Shown piece after piece: positions 50,401 to 62,009 of a DNA stretch of 64,000 nt (position 1 is the first letter of the stretch; each line of letters begins with the position of its first letter). The translations under genes were made by a program, and so were the position numbers. This DNA is from Owenia fusiformis (taxonomy: Eukaryota; Annelida; Polychaeta; Sabellida; Oweniidae), in NCBI GenBank assembly GCA_903813345.2, contig CAIIXF020000012.1:22582184-22646183 (forward strand), read 5' to 3'. The notes beneath the pieces are model-generated. The model saw only the letters and a program-made list of their open reading frames with translations, was not told the DNA's origin and did not search any database.

Positions 50401-52877
50401 AGTCTGGTCATTTTGAGGATTGGAAAGAAAACTTTTTTTATTGTTTTGTTAAGCTTACCTGTACCAAGTAGTGATTTCATCAGGTTCCCCATCAATGTTT
50501 CTCACCAGAATCTTCGGAGTCCAACAACACTCTTCAACGTCTAAATCCTCCAGTTCCTATAGCAACAATGTCATTGTGGTCAGTGTTTACGCAACAACAA
50601 TACCGTAAAGGAAAATAAATTGTAATTTAGTTGTTATGAAAGTTGCTGTAGTTACAGCATTGATGAGAATATTTATGAATATCAAATAAACAATTCAAGA
50701 ATCGCTTTTATCACATTTTAGAGTGAATTCCATGCATCACTTTTTTGTATTCGTTCTCCATTAACTTATTTTGCTTTGATTTTGAACAAGCAATGATTGA
50801 CAAAGTATTAAACTGGCCAGGATGGTTATATATGTGTGGATCATTTCAAGTTTATTTCAGTAATCTTGAATTGGTTTAGCTAGTAGACATTATTCCTCTG
50901 TTTGGCAGATTTTTCAGCTCTAGTTTTGGTGTATGTAAAGCTAACGCATTTGGGTATCACGGCGGTTACATACCTTCTGGTAAACGCATACCCATATCTA
51001 CGAGGGGGGATTCATAAGTAGTGGGACAAATGCCATAACTTCCCTTATTTCAACCAGATTTTATTCAAACTTGGAACACAGAACCAAAAACATGTTATAA
51101 TCAATGTGTAAAAATTTCAAAGAGTTACACCCAACTTCAGTAAATTAAAAGTGAGAGTTCCAATCATGACGTCACAACAGGGTCCACGGAGCACATTGTT
51201 TGTCACTAATTGCTAGTTTAAATGCAAGTCTGAACTGATATTTAGGACGTGATCTAATCCGTGACTTCTAGCGAGTCCTTTGTGGAGCACATCAATTCTG
51301 TGCAAGACTATTGATTCCTAATCCTTCTGGTGCAATCTCACTCTTTCTCAAAGTATTCGCCATGACAATCAATGCATTTTTGGCATCTCCTCAACCATTC
51401 TAGATGCACCCTCAAAACCATATTTTCGAAGATTGGTCATTTCGGCTCTCACAGCATATTCAGAATACATATTAAGAATACCACCTATATAATGTAGATT
51501 TTTTTACTTCTTCTTTCCCATAGACTTCCAACAAACCTCTATAGGCCTTTAATACTGAAAACTTCTTCAAAGCATTAAATTTAATCACAGCACGGATGTT
51601 TATACGTGATTCTTGCCTTTTCATTGCTATTTTAATCAAATTTTGCTCCGTCCAAGAAGGACTGAAAATGGCAGTGTCCTGGCGTCACTGCTTTGTGTGA
51701 CATCACAATACCATGATGATGTAATATATGTTACAGTTGTCATGACTACAACGCTTGAGACGATATGAAACCAAATATTTGAAAATAACTGTCATTTTGA
51801 GATATTTATGACCATATTTATGTTGATCAAGCCCTACATTTTTTAACTGCTCCGTTAACCCCTACTTTTGGTTACCATAGCAACCGTTGTTGCTAGGGAA
51901 CAAAATGAATTAAATTGAAATTTCACCAAACAATGCCTTATATCCTAGTCCGTTCATGTGCCAAATTTGGTTGAGATATGTACACAGGGACTTGCTGCCT
52001 CAGAAAAGTCCCACTACTTATGAATCCCCCCTCGTAGAAGATATATGCAACTTGGCAATCCCCAAAAAACTTGAACTTACACTGTCTGTTTTATTATTTA
52101 ATTCTGGCTCCGTCCATTTGGCCTGTATGAATATGTCTGCCACAAACACTTGCTTAAGGGTGTTTACATCCACGATCTTCAGAAAACATACTCTGATTTC
52201 CACTGGTACCTTTAAAGTAGCAGAACATACAAAACGGTCACGTTTTTATAGGTTTTAGCCAAGATGCCAATCAAACATTAGATTCTATAAAAAATCACAA
52301 TGTTGTCACATTTTATTTTTAACATAAAGAACAATGTCTAGGCTACAAATAACAATGATAATTTTATGAATAAAATGATTGGAAGGAAAGGGGAGAAAGT
52401 ATGAACTGAACCTAAAATTAGGGAAATTATCAAAAAACTGCAATTTTAAAAACATTTTTGCTTAAAGAAAAAAAATATGAAAACTTGCATTGTTTGATTT
52501 AAAATTTTGGAGTTGTATGGACATGCTGTTGCGTCAACAGTCACGTGTCCGAAATCATAATAATTGTATGTGACCTTGATTATAAGTAGAATGAAATTTA
52601 CATTTTGAAATAACATTAAAATAATAAAAAGCTAAGCACAAACCTTGTCTTCTCGTTCGATTTCATCAATATCTTTGTTGGGTTTCTTACTAATTGCAGA
52701 GCCATCTCTTCCTAGGCTAGCACTACCACTCTTGGCTAGTGCTTTTATTGCTTTCGTATTGTCTTCGAGGTTTTTTGATATTCGTTCAAGGATTGCTCTC
52801 ATAACTTCATTATCTCTATGTGCATCATTTTGGATTGTTTCTGTCTTCAGAGGAGGTAAATTTATCAATTCTGCCAT
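43608..52877 (-). CDS. pentameric ligand-gated ion channel subunit without Cys-loop, 10 exons, complete
   Basis: Exons (minus): 52644-52877, 52081-52209, 50459-50556, 50240-50348, 47773-47889, 47283-47423, 46931-47086, 44832-45017, 44367-44414, 43608-43745. GT-AG junctions all in phase: 1356 nt, 451 residues. Residues 1-78 are polar with a heptad-like helix (NEVMRAILERISKNLEDN) and there is no signal peptide. The ligand-binding domain follows, then four membrane helices. The Cys-loop position reads LELKDFPVDVQEL: the FPxDxQ core is there but both bracketing cysteines are absent. M1 starts RKPGYFFWNIFLIM, M2 is RLNVNLTLLLTAVAF, and only about 13 residues separate M3 from M4. These features match bacterial channels and the non-Cys-loop channels of some invertebrates. 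Ion selectivity and ligand are unknown. The start has A at -3 and G at +4 (ACAATGG). Introns carry three transposons. Confidence 0.9.
45280..46850. mobile_element. giant foldback element in the channel gene, TA-flanked
   Basis: Reads TA-ACCCCCCTATCACACCA at the left and TGGTGTGATAGAGGGGT-TA at the right. The halves are an imperfect inverted repeat over nearly the whole 1.57 kb, meeting near 46065. Inside are many short copies of AACGAG/GTTCT and ACGTCC/GGACGT blocks. Lies in the intron between channel exons 7 and 8. Confidence 0.65.
47773..52877 (-). CDS. channel exons 1-5: N-terminal helix and extracellular domain
   Basis: Exon 1 encodes the coiled-coil-like leader. Exon 2 has VFVADIFIQAKWTEPEL (strands 1-2). 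Exon 3 has ECCWTPKILVRNIDG, the loop A region (WxPxI). Exon 4 ends in FPVDVQ, the core of the Cys-less loop. Exon 5 covers the following strands to FMDQQEWN. A vicinal CC pair precedes the WTPKI block. Confidence 0.88.
48173..49137 (-). mobile_element. mariner relic with internal tandem duplication
   Basis: TA flanks (48171-48172, 49138-49139). Inverted ends share GCGTATCA and AACGCAACA with small gaps. On the minus strand near 48800-48900 remain CDFFFWSYLR and, after a frameshift, an IPSLDIAKLRERI-like piece, both typical of mariner transposases. A stretch of about 190 bp is tandemly repeated (around 48225-48410 and 48415-48610). In an intron of the channel gene. Confidence 0.7.
49885..50195 (+). 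repeat. two-copy tandem repeat
   Basis: Units of about 160 bp at roughly 49885-50040 and 50045-50195 share GCAAAAAAAGGTTT, TGTTTGTTTGATT, TGTGCAAATAATAAT and AAACAAGTTAATAATGGTG. It ends just before channel exon 4 (downstream on the minus strand). Confidence 0.6.
51001..52034 (-). mobile_element. mariner relic with perfect 27-bp ends
   Basis: TA at 50999-51000 and 52035-52036. The 27-bp inverted ends are identical and contain GATTCATAAGTAGTGGGAC. On the minus strand near 51340-51400 the frame reads QKCIDCHGEYFEKE and a stop, the usual C-terminus of a mariner transposase; the rest is broken. It ends 45 bp from channel exon 2. Confidence 0.8.
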
Positions 52878-54886
52878 TGTTGCTATTGGTTATACTCTGT
52901 TGCTAGAGAACGTTGACTAGATATTTTGTAGCACAAGTATATTATATTGTTGCCATAGCAACATCACTACTTTCAGTACGGTAGATGTCTTATTATTATG
53001 CTTGACGATCTGTGATCTTGTTGTTATGGTTGTTGCTGTGTTTGATGATACTATGGTAGCGTATGTTGCTATGCTGGGGCCTCAACTATGTCCAATGTGA
53101 TAGCCCTAAGTGACGTTGGCACTGATATGATACGGTATGCTCAATGCTATTCCACTTTGCGTTTTATTTTGCTAAACCTTAAAAAAGAAAAAATAATTTC
53201 CGTTTTTGGTTGTGTTTTGAAATGAACATTTGATCAACCGATAGTGGCATAATAATATGAGATCGACACAAATCAGAATTCTCGAATTCTTCGTTTCACT
53301 AATTGTTTGCTTTACACAAACAAATTGCAAGACTCTTGGTGCTATTGGCAACTCTGATGTCCTTCAAGATCCACGTTTACTTATTTGAAACCGATTAATA
53401 TGAAGTATTATTTGTTCTTCTTAAATTACACATTGGTTATTCAAACTTTACAATTAAAATTATTGATTCTTCTACAACCAAATTCAGGAAACCGATACGC
53501 AAATAATAAGGTGATTTGTCAAGTTCATTAAAAACACACACACTTACATTTCGCAATTTGGCATTTACAAAAAAGGTAATGTATCTCATTCAGTTAACAT
53601 TCTAATACTTTCTAATACACGAGAGATGAAATCTCTGAAGAATCGCAGATACTCCCAAACTAAGATTCAAAGATGCCAAAATCAAATCAATACTTTTTTG
53701 TCTATAATGTAAGAAACTGCAATGGTCAAATGTATATCTGTATATGAAAATGTACATACTCACTCGAATAACCGTCTACATTGTTTGTAGCCATAACAGT
53801 AGATTTGATAGTGTAAGCAACAAAAAAAACGATTGCATGATTGCATGTACAAATACGTTTCCAAAGGGAGTGGAGACTTTAATTGTTCTCGGGCTAAAAC
53901 GATAGCACCTTTTTTATTCGTATTTACTCATAGTAAATGTTTTCAACAAAACATATCCTTGCTTAAAATACAATTTTTAGACGCTATTTTGACGCATTTT
54001 GCCTAAAATTAGTTCAACTTTATTTTTGAATATCATAAAATTAGATTAAAGGGTTTGGCAATTATTGTTTGATCCTGCAAAGTCTTCTCTTTTCACGTTT
54101 GCGTTTATCAGCATTTATAAATGCTTGAACTTTAATGCATGTACGCAAATTGATCTACACCCCCGATCGTTAGTTTATCCTTATATAAAATGTTAGACTG
54201 CAATGCATGTTTTAAATCAAAACAAAATGAAAAGATCAGAACGAGTTAGAAAACAGAATCAAACGCATAATAATATCTTTATTCTAATGTCTCCAGAATT
54301 GTTAGAAACTAGATTTTCATTGCAGCAATGCCATAGATGGCGCTGGCTATATCTGACAATTCTACATATTTTGGGCGGGTATGGATAAAAAATAGAGACT
54401 ACATACATTGTATATACAAAGGGTAAGCGATCGATTGGTACAACTTAAAGGAATATCAATATTATGTCACCATGGAGCTGCTCTTGATTTTGAAATAACC
54501 AATCCACTCCATTAGGAAATAACTAGAATGGTCAATTGAACAAAGTTGCAAACATGCTAAAGTCTATATATGTTTGAATTTTTGTTTCCAAAATCTGTAA
54601 AGAAAAGTCTACTTTTAGGGCCTTTAGGGATTGAAATATAAATTGACATCATTTCTAATACCACCAATTTTTCTCAATTTTTTCAACAATAACGGTCGGA
54701 TATTGATGAAAAATCTGATGAAGTTTTGAAAATCGACATACCCATGTTAAACCAACGGGAACTGATCGGTTTGTCGCAAGTCATATGACGACAGAATATC
54801 CATTTATCCCAGTTCTTGCAAAAAAATACAAAATAGGTAGAATATTGAATTTGCAAACTTTGTTTAACCAAAAATTATATGTTTCT
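52878..54886. other. 5' flank of the channel gene and spacer
   Basis: About 2 kb with no exon or named repeat. It should hold the promoter of the channel gene. Confidence 0.4.
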
Positions 54887-54891
54887 TCACG

Positions 54892-56617
54892 CACAGGCTG
54901 GTATCGAAAGATTTGTCCGCTGTGACGGAGCATGCTATTTTTCATAAAAACACTAAGAATGCTTCACGATTTATTTTTTAACTCATATGTTTCGTTATAT
55001 CAAAGATAATTACTTACTCCATGCAATGGATATATCATTTGCGTGTAACCTCCACTTCTGTTTGAAGTTCAATAACGCTAGGAGTAAAATCTATTGAAAA
55101 CGGCGCCAGAGTATCAAACTCTAAAATGTACCATTTCTTTTTTAACTTTTTAATGGCATGATATAGTGACACGATAATATTAACATATGTTTTCAGCATA
55201 ACCACCCTTGGTATACGCAGCTAACGAAAATTGACCGGCACGGGTCAAAAGCTGGACCGGCACGGGTTAACGGTTTTATTTGAATTTAAAACAGCCATAA
55301 CTTGCTCAATATTGACTTCCTCGTGTCTAATTTGAAATATATGATGCCTCCCGATGCTTTTAAGTACCCCAATTTTTTACAGATTTTTAAACGGACCAAA
55401 ACTCTCTAAATGCGCATTTATGCTCTTTTCTCTCGAGAACGACTGTCTCATTTTCACGATAACTTTTATTTAGTACTTCTAACATATAAGATCTATTTTT
55501 CCCCATCAAGGTATGATGTAAATGACATGCTATTTACATATTGTGAGTTTCAATGACGCGCGTTTGATTTTATAAAAAATGCCAAAGTTTGTGACAAAGA
55601 ATTTCATCAGCTATTGCCCCGAACCGGTCCGTCTTCTCTCTGCAAGCAGATTGCCCCGAACCGGTCCGTCTTCTCACTGCAAGCAGGATGAAATTCTTTG
55701 TCACAAAGTTTGGCATTTTTTATAAAATCAAACGCGCGTCATTGAAACTCACAAGATGTAAATAGCATGTCATTTACATCATACCTTGATGGGGAAAAAT
55801 ATATCTTATATGTTAGAAGTACTAAATAAAAGTTATCGTGAAAATGAGACAGCCGTTCTCGAGAGAAAAGAGCATAAATGCGCATTTAGAGAGTTTTGGT
55901 CCGTTTAAAAATCTGTAAAAAATTGGGGTACTTAAAAGCATCGGGAGGCACCATATATTTCAAATTAGACACGAGGAAGTCATTATTGAGCAAGTTATGG
56001 CTATTTTAAATTCAAATTAAACCGTTAACCCGTGCCGGTCCAGCTTTTGACCCGTGCCGGTCAATTTTCGTTAGCTGCGTATACCAAGGGTGATAACTCT
56101 GAATGTATTAATGAGATATTAATGCATTGGGTCTTTTAAATTTTTTTATAAAAAATAATATTAATATTTTTTGTCCGCTGTGACGGAGCATTTTCACAGT
56201 TCACATTTGCAACTGCTCCGTCACAGCGGACAAAAAAATTAAACAATATTTTTTATAAAAGAATTAAAAAGACCAAATACATCAACATCTCATTTATACC
56301 TTCATAGTTATGCTGAAACCATGTGTAAATATTATCGTGTCACTATACCGTGCCATTAGAAAGTTAAACAAGAAATGGTACATTTTGAAGTATGATACTC
56401 AAGCGCCATTTTCAATAGATTTTCTTCCCAGCGTTATTGAACTTCAAACAGAAGTGAAAGTTACCCGCAAATGATATATCCATTGCATGGAGTAAGTAAT
56501 TTTGTATGGTATAACGAAACATATTAGTTAAAAAATAAATCGTGAAGTATTCTTAGTGTTTTTATAAAATATAGCATGCTCCGTCACAGCGGACAAATAT
56601 TTCGATACCAGCCTGTG
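54892..56617. mobile_element. palindromic foldback element P3 (5-bp TSD TCACG)
   Basis: Starts CACAGGCTGG, ends CCAGCCTGTG, with TCACG on both sides (54887-54891 and 56618-56622). Without the nested P4 it is about 831 bp. The motif TTTGTCCGCTGTGACGGAGC occurs near both outer tips and on both sides of the centre (near 56170-56235). The arms pair over about 400 bp. Confidence 0.85.
55203..56092. mobile_element. palindromic foldback element P4, nested in P3 (5-bp TSD ATAAC)
   Basis: 890 bp, starts CACCCTTGGTATACGC, ends GCGTATACCAAGGGTG, with ATAAC at 55198-55202 and 56093-56097. Outer motif ACCGGCACGGG is present twice per arm; the centre has a doubled GCCCCGAACCGGTCCGTC. TAACGGTT followed by TTTGAATTTAAA is shared with P1. 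It interrupts the left arm of P3, so it is younger. Confidence 0.85.
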
Positions 56618-56622
56618 TCACG

Positions 56623-58085
56623 ATTAACAAAATTATTTTTCAAGAAACCCCTCCCATTGAAATAATGAGGTGAAAACTTATTTTTAAGTGACTTAAAGCT
56701 CTGTATGATGTTCACAAAGTAAACTTAACACTTAACGTGCAAAAAAAGTTAGAAAATTTCAATTTTTTCTATATAATTTATTTTGGTGAAGCATTTACTG
56801 AATAGATATCCAGAAATTTGATTTGCCCCAAACCCATCATTTCCCATTGGTTTACATCTGAATGACAATTTTCATAAATTCCATGCTATAAACTTTGAGC
56901 TAATGAGGGACAAAAGAATGACACCATTTATCTCAGTGTTTGATTGTACTTTGAAATGGGAAAGTATAGGAAGTCTGTTAGTAACAAAGTTGATTAGAAA
57001 AAATGTTCGTTTCAAATGAGTTATTTTTGACAAGTTAGTCATCTTATTAGTAAGCACTAGGCATGTAGTATACGAACTATTGTGGCCAAGTTGAATAAAT
57101 AATAGAATTTTTCGAGATAATGACCAAAAGAGACCGATTTTGACATTCGACCTTGGGGGGCCACACCCAATTTTTAACGGTATCATTCTTATCTCAGAAT
57201 GCAACTGAAATTGGATTAAGGTCCATTAAAAGTCCGAATGTAAAATAAATACAAAAATAACAGTTCAGAACTGATATTTTGGAAATATTAGAATTAATTT
57301 CAAAATCATAAAAAATATTTTAATTTATTTTGCCGTCAGTGGTTGAGCTAAGGAATACCACTGTTGCAAAGAGTATTTTCTCAATGTAACAGCTCGCCGT
57401 GCAACACCATACTGTTAGTCATCATTTTACAAAAATCAAATCAAGTCCGAGGAGTGTGAAGCCGTCTTGATAATTTTTCTAAAACGTCGTCTTGCTCCAG
57501 AACCTTACTCGATCATACACACATTGACATCCCGGCGATGATTATTCCGTTTGTCAAGGGACACTGTATTTAGTATTTGGACTTATTTGGAAAAGAAATT
57601 AACTTGCAAGTTGGCACAATGTACATACAGTCGTAGGCCATTTACGGTTGCATTTGGTGACTTTGTAATGCGTTACCCTTACATGTACAAACAAGTGAGA
57701 GAGGGTGCATCTTCTCCACATAAATATGTTTATCGCATGTAATAGATAAGAAGCAATATTCTGCATCTGGCTGCTTAGCGGTTAAGCCGATGAGAGATAA
57801 AATCTCCAATTCCTCCATGTAATTCCTTTTTTCCTACAGTGTGGAAGTGATTCGTTGATCAGCTTAGCATCTGCAAGGAGATTGAGAGATACCTGGCTGT
57901 TGCTATGGCTAAAAATAACCCTACTAGAAACCCGAAACCTTAAGCTTACAGTGTGAACTTAACATTACGGATTTGCTCTGAAACAAGCTGGTGGTAGTGG
58001 TGTAAACATACATGTAGCCTCTATGATTCACATTGAAAATATCAATCTATAAAAACGAATAAAGATTTTCAGAAGCATTAGCAAA
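56623..58085. other. spacer and 5' region of the coiled-coil gene
   Basis: No exon or transposon recognised. The last few hundred bases should include the promoter and 5' UTR of the plus-strand gene. Confidence 0.4.
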
Positions 58086-61000
58086 ATGAGCGCCGAACGC
58101 GGTCAACCGGACGAGGCAACTGTGACTTCAAACGCTGCTGAAAATGACAAAGAGAATGTACCACTGGGCGCTGAACAAGGAACAGTTATTGATGTGAAAC
58201 AAGGTGCAAACATATCAGATGAACTATTAGCATGTGCCCCTGTATTAATGGATACATGGGAGGCGAAGAAGCCTGTCAAACGTAACCCCCCTTCTACAAC
58301 CGCCACACCTGCTGCTAAAACAGAACCAGCTACAAATGAGATTGTCAAGGAGTCAGCTGGAACTCCATCAAAACCCGACGACGACGTGGAACCATTAAAG
58401 CCTAGTGATAAGGCAGAAGAACCCGTACAGAATGGAGAAGTTAACGGAAAACATGTGGAACCTATACGCCCGCCAGAAGAGTTGACTCCCGATGCTATAT
58501 CTGAGGTAAGTTTAGTAACTCAGTTCAGTGTTTTATAAGTAGAAAGCGCAATAGCGGGGGGGGGGGCATTTCGTCTAATACAGAGGTCTACCTCTCGGCA
58601 GCTTTGGATATACACAAAGATTTCAAACGAATGGAAAATATGGTGATCTACTAAAAACTAGCGCATGCTGCTTACAGATCTTTTCACTTCCCTTACTTAC
58701 AGGTACGGAACAGATAGTAGAGTTGTTCCCCAGAAAATCCCACATTCATTTGTACACATAGAGTTGGGGGGGGGGGTGATTTCCACATCAGAACAACTTT
58801 TCTCTCTATTCCAGTGCATATAACATTACTCCTAGGATTTAGAAACAAATCTCATATGATTATAATATTTTGTGCTAATACTAGTAAAATAGAAATGAAT
58901 ATCAATCAAGGAAGCCTCAACTCGTTTATGAACCAATGATTATCACAGATTACAACGTCATTTTTGTCAAGTTGGAGTGGAAACATTTCTATACTATTGA
59001 CGCTTTACCTTTATTTCAGAGAAAAGAGGCGAGGATTAAGAGTTTAGAAACACAGATTAAGTTGCAGCGAGAGAAGGCGAGGCTGTCCTGCCAAAGACTG
59101 GAGCAGGTATTAGAACTGAATTAGATTATTCTTATCATGTATTTGTTGAGAAAGCAACCATAACAGGTTTCCAATATAACATCATCATATCCAGGGGCGG
59201 ATCCGGGAACCAACAAGTGGGGGAACATATTTGAAGTATGAAAAAAATCGGGGCCCTAAAACCAAAAAGTGGGCCCAAATTTTGAAAATTTAAAGCCCAT
59301 TTTTGATAATTTGGCCTAATATTAAAATAAGGCCTTCAAGCCCATTTGTGCCCAAAAAGCCTCATTAATCGAGCCCTAAAAAATGTTGAGCCCACCCAAG
59401 GGGGAAGGGGCGGTCAGAAAGAATATAGCTTATAATCACAGGTTTAATGTGCGCATTTTAATTATTGTATATGTTTAATCTCAAACTATTGGCATCAGTT
59501 TGACAGAGTCAGTATGTATTGAAGATGAAGGTACGTGTCTTTTTCAGGCGACTAAGCTGTTAGACATGCGCCGGAAGGCACTAGAGGAGGCAGAGAGGAA
59601 GGCACGAGAAGCGGTGAGTAATCGCAGGAAACACAATTAAGAACAAGGACAGGGTTTGGTCCAAGGGCTGGTCCATACATCTTGTCATTACCATGTACCT
59701 TCTGACAAGTGACACTGCCAGCAAATAGTTTCATGGGGAAATAACATTGAAACTGTTTCGGTATGCCAATCTTCTAGCTCCATATCCGTTTAGCCATTAA
59801 CGGGGCTATTTTCAGTCTGCTATTTTCATTGGTCACAGCCTTTTATTTTATTTCACTGGCACTCTTCCGATCTTATTCATTCACGTCTCAATATATGTAC
59901 TATATATATGTATCCAGCTTTATATTTTCCACAGTTTGACTCTCATTGTTATTATGAAATTTGGTTCTGACAGTTTTTCTGGCCAGAGTGATGAACTCCG
60001 AGAAGGACATAGTCAGAAAAAACTGCATCCGCATTAAACTTTACTCTCATTAACAACAATATCATGTTATACGATGTTAATAAATAAAGCACAACAAATG
60101 GCAACATTTGAAAAAAACGTAACGTAATACTAGTCGTATGAACGTTTGCCATTTCACTACATTTATTTCAAATATTCAGTTTTGAAAAATGTAAAATTAA
60201 TTAAAAGAGCAAACCACGTGATACTTACATGTTTTGTATCTTATCGTATCCTCATCATTAACAGTGTGTTAGACAATGGGCTCAAATGTAATGCCTAGAT
60301 TGTTGAGTGCCTTTAATTTAACCATATCGCTATAATCCAAGATGAAGTTGTGGATCATTCCAAATATATAGCCCATGATATAACTTACAATTTTGATAAG
60401 CACGATTGTCTTGAAACTACTACACTGCAAATGTAGTTATTTCAACCCTGTTAATGCTTTAAATGAAAATTATAATGATCTCTCCACAAGGTCGTTGAAC
60501 TGAATACAATGTTTGATGAACGTTTCAGGAACGTCGAATTATGGCCATGGAAACAGTCCTTGAGAAAACCAAAGATCCTAACTATGAAGATACGTTCGTC
60601 CCAAAAGACAAGGTTAGCATAGAGTGGCGCGGTGTGTTAATTTTTGTCGCGCTTTGCATGCTTTCAGGAAAGGCGCGTGCTCAAAACTCAACGGGTGCTT
60701 ATCTCATCGACGGGCGACATGGAACAATGGCTAGCCGATCCGAATGCGTTAAAGGTACGTTTGCTATGATTTAAAGGTGTTCGCTTTGTTCAGTACCGCT
60801 CTGTCTTTATTGCATGCATTGGCCCAAGGATGATTTAAATGTTCTATGGATCAAATGAATGTGCTAATTCCTCGACTTGTTTAATCAACGCCATCTTTTG
60901 GCAAATATCCTTGTTCCATCGTTATTATTTTGTTTCTAACAATATTTTATTTAGTTTTCACCTTAACTCGCATGGGTTTTAGTCATTTGTATTATTTTCT

Positions 61001-61565
61001 TATAAGATTCAACTGTGGCTACCAATAGACACGTGTAGTGACAAAAATAAAGAGGATGTTTTAGCGTCATGTATGTGTAATGCTTCAACGTGTTAGATTG
61101 TCATGGAAGGAATTCAAATGACAGTTTTACCATTCAATGGTACAGATAACGAATCGCTGATGGATAAATAAGGACCATTGATTCAGTCAGCAACTGATTC
61201 CAATCCATTTCTTCAAAATCAATGGTAAAAATCCAAAAACCAAACGTAACCCATGACACATTTTTGAAAAACCAAAATCTCACAGAATAGAATAGAATTT
61301 ATTAATATATACACTTTCAGATATCTAAAGAGACGCAATAAAGAAAGGAGCGTCTAACTAAGAGGATAGGAGTATTTTGTTGATAAAGTTCTTCTCTGAG
61401 GAAATGTAATTTTACAATAATAACAACAACCATAACTTTTATCAGGTTCAAGAGTTCTTACATTTTGTAGTAATGGACACTGAATCAACTTAGTAATAGT
61501 AAATGTGTTATTTTCAGAAAGCAAAGGAAACTGAGCTGAGGCAGATATGCGGAGATATGAAATCG
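58086..61565 (+). CDS. coiled-coil protein of unknown function, first six exons (partial)
   Basis: Exons: 58086-58505, 59020-59106, 59548-59613, 60529-60612, 60668-60754, 61518-61565. All are phase 0 at both ends and GT-AG, giving 264 residues so far; more must follow. The start has A at -3. Residues 1-140 are low-complexity, acidic and Pro/Thr-rich, with one IRPPEELTPDAISE end. From 141 on, the protein is a charged helix (KEARIKSLETQIKLQREKAR, LDMRRKALEEAERKAREAE) with heptad character, so a coiled coil is likely. I do not recognise the family. The 3' part either lies beyond the LINE or beyond the window. The intron between exons 4 and 5 is only 55 bp. Confidence 0.75.
59192..59418. mobile_element. 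hAT-like MITE fragment
   Basis: Begins CAGGGGCGGATCCGGG, typical of hAT MITEs, followed by GGGCCC-rich decay products. No matching right end is clear. Lies in an intron of the coiled-coil gene. Confidence 0.4.
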
Positions 61566-62009
61566 GTAAGAACATTTCTCGTGTCTAATCTGAGCGAAAA
61601 ATAAATGAGAAGCGAATTTGCTGAAGTGAGGATTCCATGTTATAAATTAGGACGATTTTCGTTTTTATGAATCGTACCATGCAATGTTTTGCATAATTCT
61701 GTTGGACGGATGTAACATAAGATTACCAGATAATGAACCTTGACATGTCATAAGTATATCGTGAAAAAAAAATTTGAACATGCTTATTAAAAATATTGAA
61801 AAACAATAAATTCTTAAATTGTGTCTAACAGAATTATGCAACACATGTTCTACGAATCATGAAAACAAAGTAAGGGGTTCGCTACTATTTTTTATGAAAA
61901 AATTAAAAATATAACCATCATTAAAACTAAAGTATAAAAAGAGGACATTTAAATCTACAATACTTAAAAATATGAAAATCTTTGGCGACATTGATAACGT
62001 CGAAATATG
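61566..62009 (+). other. intron of the coiled-coil gene
   Basis: AT-rich, no exon found before the LINE. Confidence 0.4.
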
